The notes beneath the pieces are model-generated. The model did no database searches. It saw only the letters and a list, made by a program, of their open reading frames with translations, and was not told the origin of the DNA. Source: SLNP01 sp964568875 (GTDB lineage: Bacteria > Bacteroidota > Bacteroidia > Bacteroidales > VadinHA17). Taken from it: 64,000 nt of DNA. The position numbers and the translations under genes are program-made. The first letter of the stretch is position 1. Each line of letters begins with the position of its first letter. The stretch is taken from NCBI GenBank assembly GCA_964568875.1, contig CAZMSH010000016.1, positions 25,368-89,367 on the forward strand, read 5' to 3'. Positions 43,818 to 52,786 of the stretch are shown piece after piece.

Positions 43818-44009
43818 CTATTTTGTTTTACTGGTCAGGTGCCAGAAGCCGCATATTTCGCATTTATATATATGAAGCTCCGGTCCTCCCCGGTTTTCCC
43901 TTATATAGTCAACTATATCCTGTGCCTCTTCCGGTGAATTATACATCGTCTTTTTGCACGGTGCCTCGACAGAATTTACTTTCTTCTTATTGGAAGGGTT
44001 GTATTTCAT
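43818..44009 (-). CDS. Zinc-ribbon mini-protein
   Basis: 63 residues from the ATG at 44009 (MKYNPSNKKKVNSVEAPCKK). A longer frame to 44093 adds 28 less plausible residues. The protein has one Cys after a basic stretch, a helix YNSPEEAQDIVDYIRE, and a C-terminal YKCEICGFWHLTSK. The pattern YKCxxCxxWHLT is seen in small zinc-ribbon proteins of phages and Bacteroidota. A zinc site from the two C-terminal cysteines plus His and the upstream Cys is likely. Stop to M28 start spacing is 10 bases. Function unknown. Confidence 0.65.
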   Translation of the reverse strand: MKYNPSNKKKVNSVEAPCKKTMYNSPEEAQDIVDYIRENRGGPELHIYKCEICGFWHLTSKTK

Positions 44010-44143
44010 TACCAGACAGGTTATGACCTCATATATACCAATCAAATTCTGATGCAAATTTATGTTTTCTCCGTTTTTATTCAACCGTTGCATGATACTT
44101 GAAGATGATTTTCTTAAATTAGCTGTACAAAAATATTTTTATT

Positions 44144-44629
44144 ATGTCAAAGAGAGTGTCAATTACATTACTGACTTTATTGTTTACTGTAGCATCTTTT
44201 AGCCAGTCTTTTGACTGGAACCTTCGCGGAGGACTTAACCTGATGAACTCAAAAAGTGCAGATAAAAATCTTGCGCTTTCATATCATATTGGTGCACAGG
44301 CTGGTATAAGAATTACCAGTTTTGGCTTCTATGGTGAAGCCGCTTACTCATTGCTTGAAGATCAGTACGGAGGGGAACCAATAGCCTATTTCACGCCGGC
44401 AATTCTTTTGAAGGTACAGTTGAAACGTATGATTTTTTCTGAGATCGGAGGTATGTTCCTGTCAAGGATAGACGACTCCGACGGAGGAACAGACAGCCTT
44501 AATCCTGACAATTCAGTAATGCCTTTCGCAGGTCTGGGTTTTAATGTTTCCAGGGCAGAAATATCCCTAAGGTCGGTTGTTAAGCAGTCATATGCCATTA
44601 TTCAATTTACTGCTGCTGTAAAGTTTTGA
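44144..44629 (+). CDS. Small outer-membrane beta-barrel protein
   Basis: 161 residues. Signal peptide MSKRVSITLLTLLFTVASFSQ, then an OMP_b-brl pattern of alternating strands (FDWNLRGGLNLMNSK, GAQAGIRITSFGFYGEAAYSL) ending in an aromatic-poor strand AAVKF with terminal Phe, as expected for Bam-inserted barrels. Porin_4/PorT-like group. No neighbour suggests a role. The 243 bases downstream contain no gene and lead into the AraC-TPR gene. Confidence 0.82.
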   Translation: MSKRVSITLLTLLFTVASFSQSFDWNLRGGLNLMNSKSADKNLALSYHIGAQAGIRITSFGFYGEAAYSLLEDQYGGEPIAYFTPAILLKVQLKRMIFSEIGGMFLSRIDDSDGGTDSLNPDNSVMPFAGLGFNVSRAEISLRSVVKQSYAIIQFTAAVKF

Positions 44630-44872
44630 CAATTTGACTGGTTGAAATTTCATCTTTGGTTTCAACTACGAAACCTTCCTGGTTTGTGCCATATTGTTGG
44701 AATTTATTTAAGATTCTATATCTGTTGAAGTTCTAAAGAATGATTTAGAGCGTTTTTGCCTGTCTGAGTTAATTCCTGCCTTTTAAGTTTATCGTTGTAG
44801 CCGACACTTCATATAAAAAATATTTTGTACCTTTTTACTTGCTAATGAGTGCTATAACAGAGGGGCCTCTCG

Positions 44873-46834
44873 ATGAACCAGGTTTTGATAGATAAAATCA
44901 CTGATATTGTCCTCGATAATTTGCAGGATGAGAATTTTGGTGTTGAACAACTGGCTCAAAAAGCCGGCATGAGCCGTACTACCCTTCATCGTAAAATAAA
45001 AAAACTTAAGAAGGTGAGCCTAAGCCGTTTTGTAAGAGAGGTTCGCCTGCAAAAGGCTATGGAACTGCTTAAGAAAGAGGAGGGAACTGTAGCTGAGATT
45101 TCATTCCGGGTAGGTTTCGGAAGTCCGACATATTTTATTAAATGCTTCCATGATCAGTATGGGTACCCGCCGGGAGAACTGAAAAAAATGTATCCCCTTG
45201 ATCATCCCGTTTATGATCAAAGCAATGAAAAAGGAGACCGCTCTTCTGGTAATGCAGGGCCAAAAGGAAAACCTTCAGACGAATCAGGCCTGAAAAAGAG
45301 TACGCGCAAAAAAATCCTGCTGTCTTCATTGATCATAATAAGTGTCTTCCTTCCTGTTTTAATCCTTTTTACCCTAATTAATCAACCACAGAAATCCATT
45401 GTCGTTCTTCCCTTCAAAAACCTCAGTGATGAACCCGGAACTCAGTACTTTGCCGATGGTATCATGGAAGATATCTTGAACAATCTGTTCAGAATAAGAG
45501 ATCTGAGGGTGATATCAAGGACTAGTGCCGAATATTTCAGGAACAGCCCGATGACCTCCCCCGAGATAGCGCGTAAGCTGCATGTTGATTATGTTCTGGA
45601 AGGAAGTGTGCAGCGACAGGGTGAGGAGGTCAGAATCTTCACCCAGCTTATTGATGCACGAAACGATCAGCACCTGCTTTCTGAGAAATACGAAGGTGAG
45701 TTGGATAATGTATTTAACTTTCAGAGCGATATAGCGGGGAAAGTTGCGGGTGCCCTGCAGACTGTAATATCCCGGGGGGACAAGGGTCATATTGAAGAAA
45801 GGCCCACTGCCAGTCACGAAGCGTATGATAACTACCTTAAGGGGCGTTTTCTGCTGCATAAGGCCAATGATGATCAACGATTCGATATAAGTAAGGATGG
45901 GTTGATTGCAAGCCTCCAGTATTATGAGAAGGCTATTGAGATAGATCCTCAATTTGCAGAAGCATGGGCGGGCTTGTCAAATGCATGGTACAACCTGGCA
46001 GCCTGGGGATGGTATCAGCCATATTTTGAAGGAGTGCAGAAAGCATGGACCTACTGCAACAAAGCCCTGGAGTTAGACCCCGGGTGTGCCGAGGCTCATG
46101 CCGTAAAAGGAGTTTACCATATTTATCCGGAAAAACGCTTTGAGGAGGCACGGAAGGAACTGCAGCTTGCGATTGAGCTGAATCCCAACTTTTCAACAGC
46201 TCACCAGTGGTATGCACAACTGATGATGATAACAGGCCCTATTGAAGAAGCCCGCAAGCATGTTAACCGCACCCTTGAGATAGAACCTTTTTTCTGGGTA
46301 ATGCATAACCTCGATTCATGGGTCTGTTATTTCGAGGAAAGATACAGTGAGGGATTGGAAGCATGCTTTACAGGTTATGACCTCAATCCCTATTCGAGTG
46401 ATAACAATTGGCTGTTCTTTCTTCATTATGTCAAGCTGGGAAAAGGGGAAGAGGCTGCAAAGATTTTCAGGGATGTTTTTAAAAAGAACCCTTTAACGGA
46501 ACCTTTGGCTGAAGGGATAATGAATGCATATGGAGAGTCAGGTATATCGGGTATTTTTAATTGGCTTATCGATATTAATGTTAATGATCCCTTACCCTTG
46601 CAGGGGCTGAACGGAAATCCCTATTACCTGGCCTGGTGGCATGCGCTTATTGGCGATAAGGAAGAATCTGTCTACTGGTTTGAAAGGACCGTGGAAGCAG
46701 AGAAGGTTCCCATGCATTATTTCAACCTGATAGCACAGAATCCCGATTTCGATTTTCTGCGTGATGATCCCCGCTTTCTTTCCGTAATCGAAAAAGCCGG
46801 CCTTGCTCCTTACCATACCAGGAAAGTCAGATAG
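44873..46834 (+). CDS. Membrane-bound AraC-type regulator with FlgO-like and TPR domains
   Basis: 653 residues. An N-terminal AraC HTH (about 10-108: VEQLAQKAGMSRTTLHRKIKKL and GFGSPTYFIKCFHDQYGYPPGE) is followed by a basic linker and one membrane helix (about 143-166). A FlgO/TolB-amino-terminal-like domain comes next (about 172-300: IVVLPFKNLSDEPGTQYFADG, VDYVLEGSVQRQGEEVRI), then TPR repeats to about 570 (YEKAIEIDPQFAEAW, NKALELDPGCAEAHAV). The topology puts DNA binding in the cytosol and TPRs in the periplasm, a one-component sensor arrangement. The target may be the adjacent beta-haelix lipoprotein gene downstream, in the same direction. Confidence 0.85.
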   Translation: MNQVLIDKITDIVLDNLQDENFGVEQLAQKAGMSRTTLHRKIKKLKKVSLSRFVREVRLQKAMELLKKEEGTVAEISFRVGFGSPTYFIKCFHDQYGYPPGELKKMYPLDHPVYDQSNEKGDRSSGNAGPKGKPSDESGLKKSTRKKILLSSLIIISVFLPVLILFTLINQPQKSIVVLPFKNLSDEPGTQYFADGIMEDILNNLFRIRDLRVISRTSAEYFRNSPMTSPEIARKLHVDYVLEGSVQRQGEEVRIFTQLIDARNDQHLLSEKYEGELDNVFNFQSDIAGKVAGALQTVISRGDKGHIEERPTASHEAYDNYLKGRFLLHKANDDQRFDISKDGLIASLQYYEKAIEIDPQFAEAWAGLSNAWYNLAAWGWYQPYFEGVQKAWTYCNKALELDPGCAEAHAVKGVYHIYPEKRFEEARKELQLAIELNPNFSTAHQWYAQLMMITGPIEEARKHVNRTLEIEPFFWVMHNLDSWVCYFEERYSEGLEACFTGYDLNPYSSDNNWLFFLHYVKLGKGEEAAKIFRDVFKKNPLTEPLAEGIMNAYGESGISGIFNWLIDINVNDPLPLQGLNGNPYYLAWWHALIGDKEESVYWFERTVEAEKVPMHYFNLIAQNPDFDFLRDDPRFLSVIEKAGLAPYHTRKVR

Positions 46835-47011
46835 AAAATGTTCTCCTTCCCTGTTTCTTTTCTTTTTTTTTAATTCTTGAAACATAGTTTAAGGAGTGCC
46901 CTGAAAAATTAAGCATTTTGAAACGGGACTGCTATGTTTACCCTCCCTTTATAGCCGAAATTTGTCACTCTGGGTATTTAATCAACTATTGTTTAATCTA
47001 AATTTAAGACT

Positions 47012-48445
47012 ATGAAAACCAAAGGCTTGATTTTAATGATTCTTAGCTGCGTGGCCGTCCTTATGGTGGCCTGCAGCAAATTCGAGACGACAGAGGCGAC
47101 AGACATTTACATGAATAATGCGCAACTGAAAAAGGCTTCTGCCGTTCCCATGTTTATTGTTGAACCGGGCGGAGGCGATGATACTCCGGCTATAATGCAG
47201 GCATTCATGGATGCAAAGGCTGCCGGTGCCGGCTCTGTAGTACAGCTTGTGGAGGGCGAATACCACCTCGGGCTTATTGAGATACGTGATTTCTACGGTT
47301 CTTTCCGTGGTGCAGGAAAGGATAAGACAATCATTACTGCAATGAACAACCTTGGGGCACAGGCTTTGTTAGCACAGGGTCAGTACCCGCAGCTGGTGAA
47401 ATTTGTAGGCGGGGATGTTTATTTAAGTGATTTTACCCTTCGTACCCCGGAAGGAGCAATCAGCGATATGGCAACAGGTCATATACAATGTCTTGTTAAC
47501 TTCTCCGCCTATAATGCCATATATGAACTGGGTGACCAAAGCCGGTCAATAAATGCTGTAATTGATAATGTTTCTTTCAGTGGTCAGTTTTATGAAGCAG
47601 GTATGGGCTTCTACAAGTATAAATATAATTGCATGTATGCGGTTAGGACGGGCTGGGACTGCATTGGTGTCTCTGGTCTTCCAAGGGAGAATATTAATCT
47701 TAAAATCACCAACTCAGATATTAATACTTTCTGTTACGGTGTGGTACTGGAAGCAATGAAGAATAGTGAAGTAATTGTAGGCGAGACGAATAACGGTAAT
47801 GTGTTTAATGTATGTGAGCAGGGAGGCGGAATATGGGAAAGCAGGGGTATGAAGATCATCGTCGAGGGTAATACATTTAATGTTCCCCAATATTGCTGGG
47901 GCTTCGATGTTAATGACTACCCCTACTACAAGTTTCTGGAAAATGAACCTGAAATAGAAACCACAATCTGCAATATACAGTTTAACGTTTTTAATCTGAT
48001 TAGCGCAGATTATGGCCTCTATTTCAGGAATCAGCGTCATTTTTTGTATCCGGGTGAAAAGCCGATGGCTATACAGGTTAAGAATAACCTGTTCAACATG
48101 ACCGACTACTATCCCTGGGCTATTTATTCACAGGTGACAAAAGGGATGGTAATCCGCAACAATAAAATGAGCGGCTATGCATATGATGGTATAGTGCTTG
48201 ATCTGTACAGTGCCGAAGGACTTATCCTTGGTAATAATTTCTCTGCGGCGGAGTATTACAGATCCTCTGTTTTACTGGTGGCTAACACTCACGGATGGAC
48301 TGTTGTGGGTGGCAATGTAGCTGACAACGTGCTAAATATGGGGACTGACAATATTATTACCGGTTTTAATGTCTCAACCACTGATGAACCTCTCGGGTCA
48401 AGAATCTCAGGTAAGATATCTGAAATGAATAAACTGATGCATTAA
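47012..48445 (+). CDS. Beta-helix lipoprotein
   Basis: 477 residues. Signal peptide with lipobox MVACS (Cys22). The mature protein starts with VEPGGGDDTPAIMQAFMDAKA, the usual opening of pectate-lyase-like right-handed beta-helices. Then come repeated short strands with Asn/Ile ladders (VRNNKMSG-like, GLILGNNFSAAEYY, VVGGNVADNVLNMG). It could be a polysaccharide lyase, epimerase or adhesin; no catalytic triad was identified. It follows the AraC-TPR regulator by 177 bases and ends in a terminator at 48561-48616. Confidence 0.75.
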   Translation: MKTKGLILMILSCVAVLMVACSKFETTEATDIYMNNAQLKKASAVPMFIVEPGGGDDTPAIMQAFMDAKAAGAGSVVQLVEGEYHLGLIEIRDFYGSFRGAGKDKTIITAMNNLGAQALLAQGQYPQLVKFVGGDVYLSDFTLRTPEGAISDMATGHIQCLVNFSAYNAIYELGDQSRSINAVIDNVSFSGQFYEAGMGFYKYKYNCMYAVRTGWDCIGVSGLPRENINLKITNSDINTFCYGVVLEAMKNSEVIVGETNNGNVFNVCEQGGGIWESRGMKIIVEGNTFNVPQYCWGFDVNDYPYYKFLENEPEIETTICNIQFNVFNLISADYGLYFRNQRHFLYPGEKPMAIQVKNNLFNMTDYYPWAIYSQVTKGMVIRNNKMSGYAYDGIVLDLYSAEGLILGNNFSAAEYYRSSVLLVANTHGWTVVGGNVADNVLNMGTDNIITGFNVSTTDEPLGSRISGKISEMNKLMH

Positions 48446-48560
48446 TGCTAATCCATATCATCACCGGGCAGATACAATACCAATGATCAAAGGAAAAAAG
48501 AATCCACAGAATCTGAATATAATAATCCGGATTGGTTGAATTATATGTTACTTCAAGGAT

Positions 48561-48616
48561 AAGGGGCTGAGTATAGCCGAGGAACGGACCAACTTTCTCT
48601 CAGCCCCTTTGTTTTT
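48561..48616 (+). terminator. Terminator behind the beta-helix gene
   Basis: AAGGGGCTGAG (48561-48571) pairs with CTCAGCCCCTT (48599-48609), followed by TTTGTTTTT. The rest of the 405-base stretch 48446-48850 holds only a weak CCTGATT/AATCAGG hairpin near 48722-48750 and no credible gene. Confidence 0.8.
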
Positions 48617-48850
48617 GCTTTGCAATTTACACCTTATCCAGAGTGGCATAAGATTGCCATGGCGGGTGAAGAAGGGTCCTCCTGCGCTAAATCCTCCGAG
48701 TGCGTGAATGTGAGTGCGAGGCCTGATTATGAATTTCTTAAATGAATCAGGTCTGAGTAGAAATATAATATCTGTTAGTGACATCCATTGATTTTGCTTT
48801 TATCATGGGTGACTCTACAGGCAAAATCACAGATATTATTCTGCCATTTC

Positions 48851-50015
48851 TCATGTTTTGGAGAGTTCGTTGTAAACCAGATCTGCAGCCAGTTTTGATG
48901 TAAGAATGCATGTAGGAATGCCCGCAGGACTGGCAGACCACTGTCCTGCCTTAATGACATCCGGGAGGGCCGTTTTGACTGAATCCTTCATGTTAAGCAT
49001 GCTGCCTTTCAGCGGAACGGCCTCTTCGAATGACCATCCCACAATAGCTCCTTCCGAGCTCCCTGACCACTTTTGAAGCGTCAGGGGACTGGCGGAGAAT
49101 TTAAAAATGATATGCTTATTCAACCCGGGATAAATTGATTCGCTTAGTACTGCCGTGATTTTTTCCTCTACAGCTGACTTGAATTCTTCATACCATCTGT
49201 CTCTCTCGATTCTCTTTATAAGCTCATAATCAAACAGGAAACTGGCAATAATTCCTGTTTTTCCTTCTGGCGCAGCATTTGGATCGTTAAGCACAGGTGG
49301 TGATAATTTTCTCCTCAAGTTTTTCGGGGATCTTGCCAACACCTCCTTCAGGGTAATAATAGTCTGTGTAAAGCGAAAAATAGCTCATGGCAAAAAAGGC
49401 TGGCGTTCCCCTGAAGAAATGCTGATCAATAATATCAATGAGAGATTCATTTTTGATGATCCTATGTAAAAAATCCTCCACGGGCATTCTCATTCTAAGC
49501 ACTGCAATTGTCGTTGCAATTAACCTGAAAATCCAGACTATGAATGTTGTAAACCAATATAACCGGTCTCTTTTTGCATCTTTAAAAAACGGGCTATCGT
49601 TTCCGAATAGCACATTCATGTATTTGTCATATTTCCTTATGACGTTGATAACACGTTCTACCTCTTTTTCGCTTTCCGGATAGAGCTTTTTAAGCATTAT
49701 CTCATAGTCATCAACACTTTCCTTTCTTTCTGCACCTATCACATAATTCTCTACTCCGACTGAAACATCACTTTTAAAAAGCGGAAGATCTATTTCAAGC
49801 TCTTCGAGCATTGGTTTGATCATACCGGCATTTTCCACCGCCCTCACCCCGCCATCAAAGAGAAATCCGTCCTTAATGAATGTGTTCACCAATCCTCCGG
49901 TCTTCTCGTTCTTTTCTATCAACAATATTTTCGCACCTCTTTTGGCAAGGGAGGCAGCCGTCACCAGGCCACTTATTCCTCCGCCTGCTATGATGATTTT
50001 TTTATTGTTTTTCAT
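48851..50015 (-). pseudogene. Decayed phytoene-desaturase-like FAD oxidoreductase (internal deletion)
   Basis: Two frames of one gene. 49287-50015 encodes the N-terminal part, starting KIIIAGGGISGLVTAASLAKRG (FAD Rossmann), then continuing to YYPEGGVGKIPEKLEEKII and a premature stop. The other frame, to 48851, resumes with PVLNDPNAAPEGKTG and runs through GSSEGAIVGWSFEE and SPAGIPTCILTSKLAADL, the usual C-terminus of CrtI/retinol-saturase-like proteins. Together about 390 residues remain where the family has about 500 or more, so roughly 120-150 codons are missing at the junction near 49290-49310, with a frame change. Such enzymes desaturate or reduce isoprenoids. The gene should be inactive unless the assembly is wrong. 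It lies directly outside the left repeat of the 50-57 kb island. Confidence 0.85.
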
Positions 50016-50204
50016 ATGGACTGCCCTTTAAAACTAATTGCCGGTATCGGAAGTTTCAAATTTCTTTTTAAAGCTCTTGCTTCCTCTAAAATATGAATAA
50101 TCTGATTTTTAAACTCAACCAGAAACAAATAAAGTTGCTAATTTATGAAATAGTATGTCTTCAAAGTGACGGTTCCAGTCCAAATGGCAGACTCATTCCT
50201 GGAA

Positions 50205-50275
50205 ATAAAAAAGCCCTCCTTCCGCCGGCCGCCATAGGCTTGCCGACGGCGGGGCGCGTAAAGCTTCGGAGGGCG
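50205..50275 (-). terminator. Long hairpin with T-tract left of the island
   Basis: Minus strand GCCCTCC (complement of 50269-50275 region) and GGAGGGC, closing a G/C-rich loop, followed by TTTTTT (complement of 50205-50210). Probable terminator for minus-strand transcripts leaving the island. The remainder of 50016-50278 contains no gene. Confidence 0.5.
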
Positions 50276-50278
50276 GAG

Positions 50279-50427
50279 GTGGGCCCAGCTGGGCTTCCCG
50301 ACGCTCGCTAAGTTCGGTCGGGATAAACTTCTCGCCCGTCGACATACAAAACAAAAAAGCCGCACGCGGCGGCTTTTTGTTTTATGGGCCCAGCTGGGCT
50401 CGAACCAGCGACCCCCTGATTATGAGT
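50279..50427. repeat. Left 149-bp direct repeat of the tRNA-bounded island (attL-like)
   Basis: Matches 56978-57126 over 149 bases without indels and with three substitutions. It contains GTGGGCCCAGCTGGGC, a hairpin terminator GCCGC-ACGCG-GCGGC with T-tract (50353-50381) and, at its right end, the 3' 43 bases of tRNA(CAT). Identity stops at ...GATTATGAGT, in the anticodon arm. Confidence 0.95.
50385..50427 (-). pseudogene. 3' fragment of tRNA(CAT)
   Basis: Bases 32-74 of the tRNA at 57084-57157 are repeated here: anticodon loop, variable region, T arm and 3' acceptor strand. The 5' half is missing and replaced by unrelated A/T-rich DNA, so no tRNA can form. Confidence 0.93.
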
Positions 50428-50645
50428 GTTCTTTTTTCGATATTTTATTTGCTTTGAAAAAGTCGTGTTTTTTGAGTTACCACCAACATTTACAGGGATT
50501 TATGTTTTCTCTTCATTAAAAATAACTGTTCATTTTATGTAAAATATTCCATTGCTTTACATGGATTATCAGGAAAACTGGCGAAAAAACTGGCACCATT
50601 TATCCAAACATTATTTCAATTGCAGGCGTTCGTGTAGAAAAAGAC
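50428..50645. other. Intergenic, left end of island
   Basis: 218 A/T-rich bases between the tRNA fragment and the end of the kinase gene. GGCGAAAAAACTGGCACC near 50580 resembles the TGGCG-starting repeats at 55027 and 56923. No integrase remnant could be recognised in any frame. Confidence 0.6.
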
Positions 50646-52784
50646 TTACTTTTCTAAATGTACGTCTTTGGTGAATTCAGAGGGATTTGCCCCAAATCTT
50701 TTCTTGAAGCTATGGGCAAAATTTGAAAGGTTATTGAATCCTACTCTGTACATCACCTGGGTTATGTTATTGTGCCCGAACCTAAAATATTCTGCTGCAG
50801 TATTAAGGCGTAAATTTCTGAAAAGCTCACCGGGCTTCATACCTGTCAACTGATCAACCTTGCGGTAGAGCTGGCTACGGCTTATCCCCAAATCCCTGCA
50901 CATTCCGTCCAGCTGGTAGTCAGGATCAGCCAGGTTTTCCTTCATTAGTTCCACCAGTCTTTTTATAAATCGGTCCTCAGGTGTATGCTCATCAGTAACT
51001 TCAGGATTTTCAATTAGCATGCTGCGGTAATGCTTTCTGATCTTTTTTGCCGTTTCCAGATGATTCCTAACTTTAAGTATCAGCTCTTCCATATCAAAAG
51101 GCTTGGCCAGGTAGTCCTCTGCTCCGGAGTCCAGGCCTTCGATCTTACTGTCTCTGTCTACCTTTGCCGTTAGCATCAATACGGGGATATGTCCTGTAAG
51201 CAGATCTTCTTTAAGACGCTTGCTCATTTCAACACCATTCATTACAGGCATCATCACATCGCTGATCACTAGATCAGGTATCTCCCTGTTGGCTATGGCC
51301 AGGCCTTCCTCACCATGGAAAGCTGTTAGTACATTGAAATGTTTCTCGAGATTACTTTTAAGGAAAAGGTTCAGGTCATGGTTGTCCTCAACAATAAGCA
51401 CCAGGGCCCTGTCGTTTTTTGCAGCATCATTGAACTGATCGTTGTGAGCTCTTTGCCCGCTATGCCCTGGTTCACCTTCATCGTCAATATAGAATTCTCT
51501 TGAAAGGGGAATCATGATTCTGAATAATGATCCTTTGCCCGGCTCAGATTCGACTTCTACTTTACCCAGGTGAAGCTCAGTAAGCATTTTAACCAGGTAA
51601 AGCCCCACGCCGGTTCCCTCGGTATGATTATTCTCTTTCTCTTCAAGGCGATAGAAGCGTTGAAAAATATTCTCCTGTTCAGACTCTGGTATCCCCCGGC
51701 CGGTGTCACTGATCTCGAAAAATGCCATTGCCGTTCCCTTACTCTCCTTTGTTTCCAAAGTTAAATTCACCTCCCCGCGACGGTCAGTGTATTTTATAGC
51801 ATTTGAAAGAAGGTTGCTTATGATCTTTTCAAGTTTATCGGCATCATACCAGCTTTCCTCCACAGAACTATTTATGGTATACTTGAAATGGATCCCCTTT
51901 TTCCTGGCCAGGGCAGCATATGTTGCAGCCAGATTTCCGGCCCATTGTGCTAGATCTACACTGGCGACCTGAAGCTTCTCCGGGCTGTTTTCCAGCTGGC
52001 TGATGTCCAGGAGCTGGTGAATAAGTTTTTTGATACGAATGGCATTCTGGTAGACTACTTCGAAAGACTCTTTCTCCCTGTCATCCATAATTGGCAAGAG
52101 ACTGTTCTTCATTTCATCCAACAAGCCCAGCACAAGTGTTAGAGGTGTTCTGAATTCATGACTTAAATTGGATACAAATTCAGTCTTGATCCTATCTGTT
52201 TCATGTAATTTGATTAATTCAGATTTACTCCAGTATGACGAGATAAGGGTTCCTACAGCCTCAAGTGTACTTAAGTCTTCCTCGTTCACATCCTGTTTCA
52301 TTGCATGGTCTACGCTGGCCCTGCCAGTGATGATAAGTAGTTTTATTTCCTTATTGTGGAGAAGCGGGAAATAAAGCATGCTCGCAAGGCCCAGTTTTCT
52401 GGAAATTTCTTTCTGTCCGGGAAATGGTTTATCCCCTGACTTAAGAATAAAAGGTTGTTTTATATCCTCCAATGCACTTACATCCAGAACCTCATTATTA
52501 TCCAACAGGACGATTGATCCGGGATTTTGATCGTTAGGATGTCCTACCCGGCAATCAGTCATCTCAAGGTGTCGGGAGACCAGCTCGCTGACTTTCCTGT
52601 AGAAGGCATGCTCGCTCTCGGCAATGGCAATGTTTTGCTGGAGCTCATTCAGTAGCTTGAGGGCTTTCTTCTGAATGCTGAGACTCACCCGCATCCCTGT
52701 GATAAGAATGTCATAACGATGCAATTCCCTCACAAGTTCACGGTTTATTTGATCAAGGTAAGCGATACGTTCTTTCTTGCTCAT
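50646..52784 (-). CDS. Cytosolic hybrid histidine kinase - response regulator - AraC regulator
   Basis: 712 residues without signal or membrane segment. Coiled-coil start, then a GAF-like domain (about 45-190). HisKA with SHEFRTP (His209), HATPase with NLLSNAIKYT, DTGRGIPE and GTGVGLYLVK, then a receiver domain (VLIVEDNHDLN, phospho-acceptor Asp509 in ISDVMMPVMNG, Lys in KPF). It ends with an AraC HTH (about 605-712, LGISRSQLYRKVDQLTGMKPGE and GFNNLSNFAHSFKKRFG). It resembles the hybrid two-component systems of Bacteroidota, which normally have a periplasmic sensor; here sensing must be cytosolic. Start is 2 bases after the stop of the FIST gene, so the FIST protein is the likely signal partner. 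Confidence 0.92.
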   Translation of the reverse strand: MSKKERIAYLDQINRELVRELHRYDILITGMRVSLSIQKKALKLLNELQQNIAIAESEHAFYRKVSELVSRHLEMTDCRVGHPNDQNPGSIVLLDNNEVLDVSALEDIKQPFILKSGDKPFPGQKEISRKLGLASMLYFPLLHNKEIKLLIITGRASVDHAMKQDVNEEDLSTLEAVGTLISSYWSKSELIKLHETDRIKTEFVSNLSHEFRTPLTLVLGLLDEMKNSLLPIMDDREKESFEVVYQNAIRIKKLIHQLLDISQLENSPEKLQVASVDLAQWAGNLAATYAALARKKGIHFKYTINSSVEESWYDADKLEKIISNLLSNAIKYTDRRGEVNLTLETKESKGTAMAFFEISDTGRGIPESEQENIFQRFYRLEEKENNHTEGTGVGLYLVKMLTELHLGKVEVESEPGKGSLFRIMIPLSREFYIDDEGEPGHSGQRAHNDQFNDAAKNDRALVLIVEDNHDLNLFLKSNLEKHFNVLTAFHGEEGLAIANREIPDLVISDVMMPVMNGVEMSKRLKEDLLTGHIPVLMLTAKVDRDSKIEGLDSGAEDYLAKPFDMEELILKVRNHLETAKKIRKHYRSMLIENPEVTDEHTPEDRFIKRLVELMKENLADPDYQLDGMCRDLGISRSQLYRKVDQLTGMKPGELFRNLRLNTAAEYFRFGHNNITQVMYRVGFNNLSNFAHSFKKRFGANPSEFTKDVHLEK

Positions 52785-52786
52785 AA

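Noticed and set aside
48548..48784. 78-codon frame on the minus strand behind the beta-helix gene
   Set aside because: It crosses the terminator hairpin of the neighbouring gene and has no recognisable domain or start signal.
48851..50015. Programmed frameshift in the phytoene-desaturase-like gene
   Set aside because: There is no slippery sequence, and more than 100 expected codons are missing at the junction, so a deletion explains it better.
50385..50427. A second tRNA(CAT) gene
   Set aside because: Only bases 32-74 are present; the 5' half cannot be found on either strand.
50428..50645. Remnant of an integrase at the left end of the island
   Set aside because: All frames were read; nothing resembles the catalytic R-H-R-Y region or an arm-binding domain.
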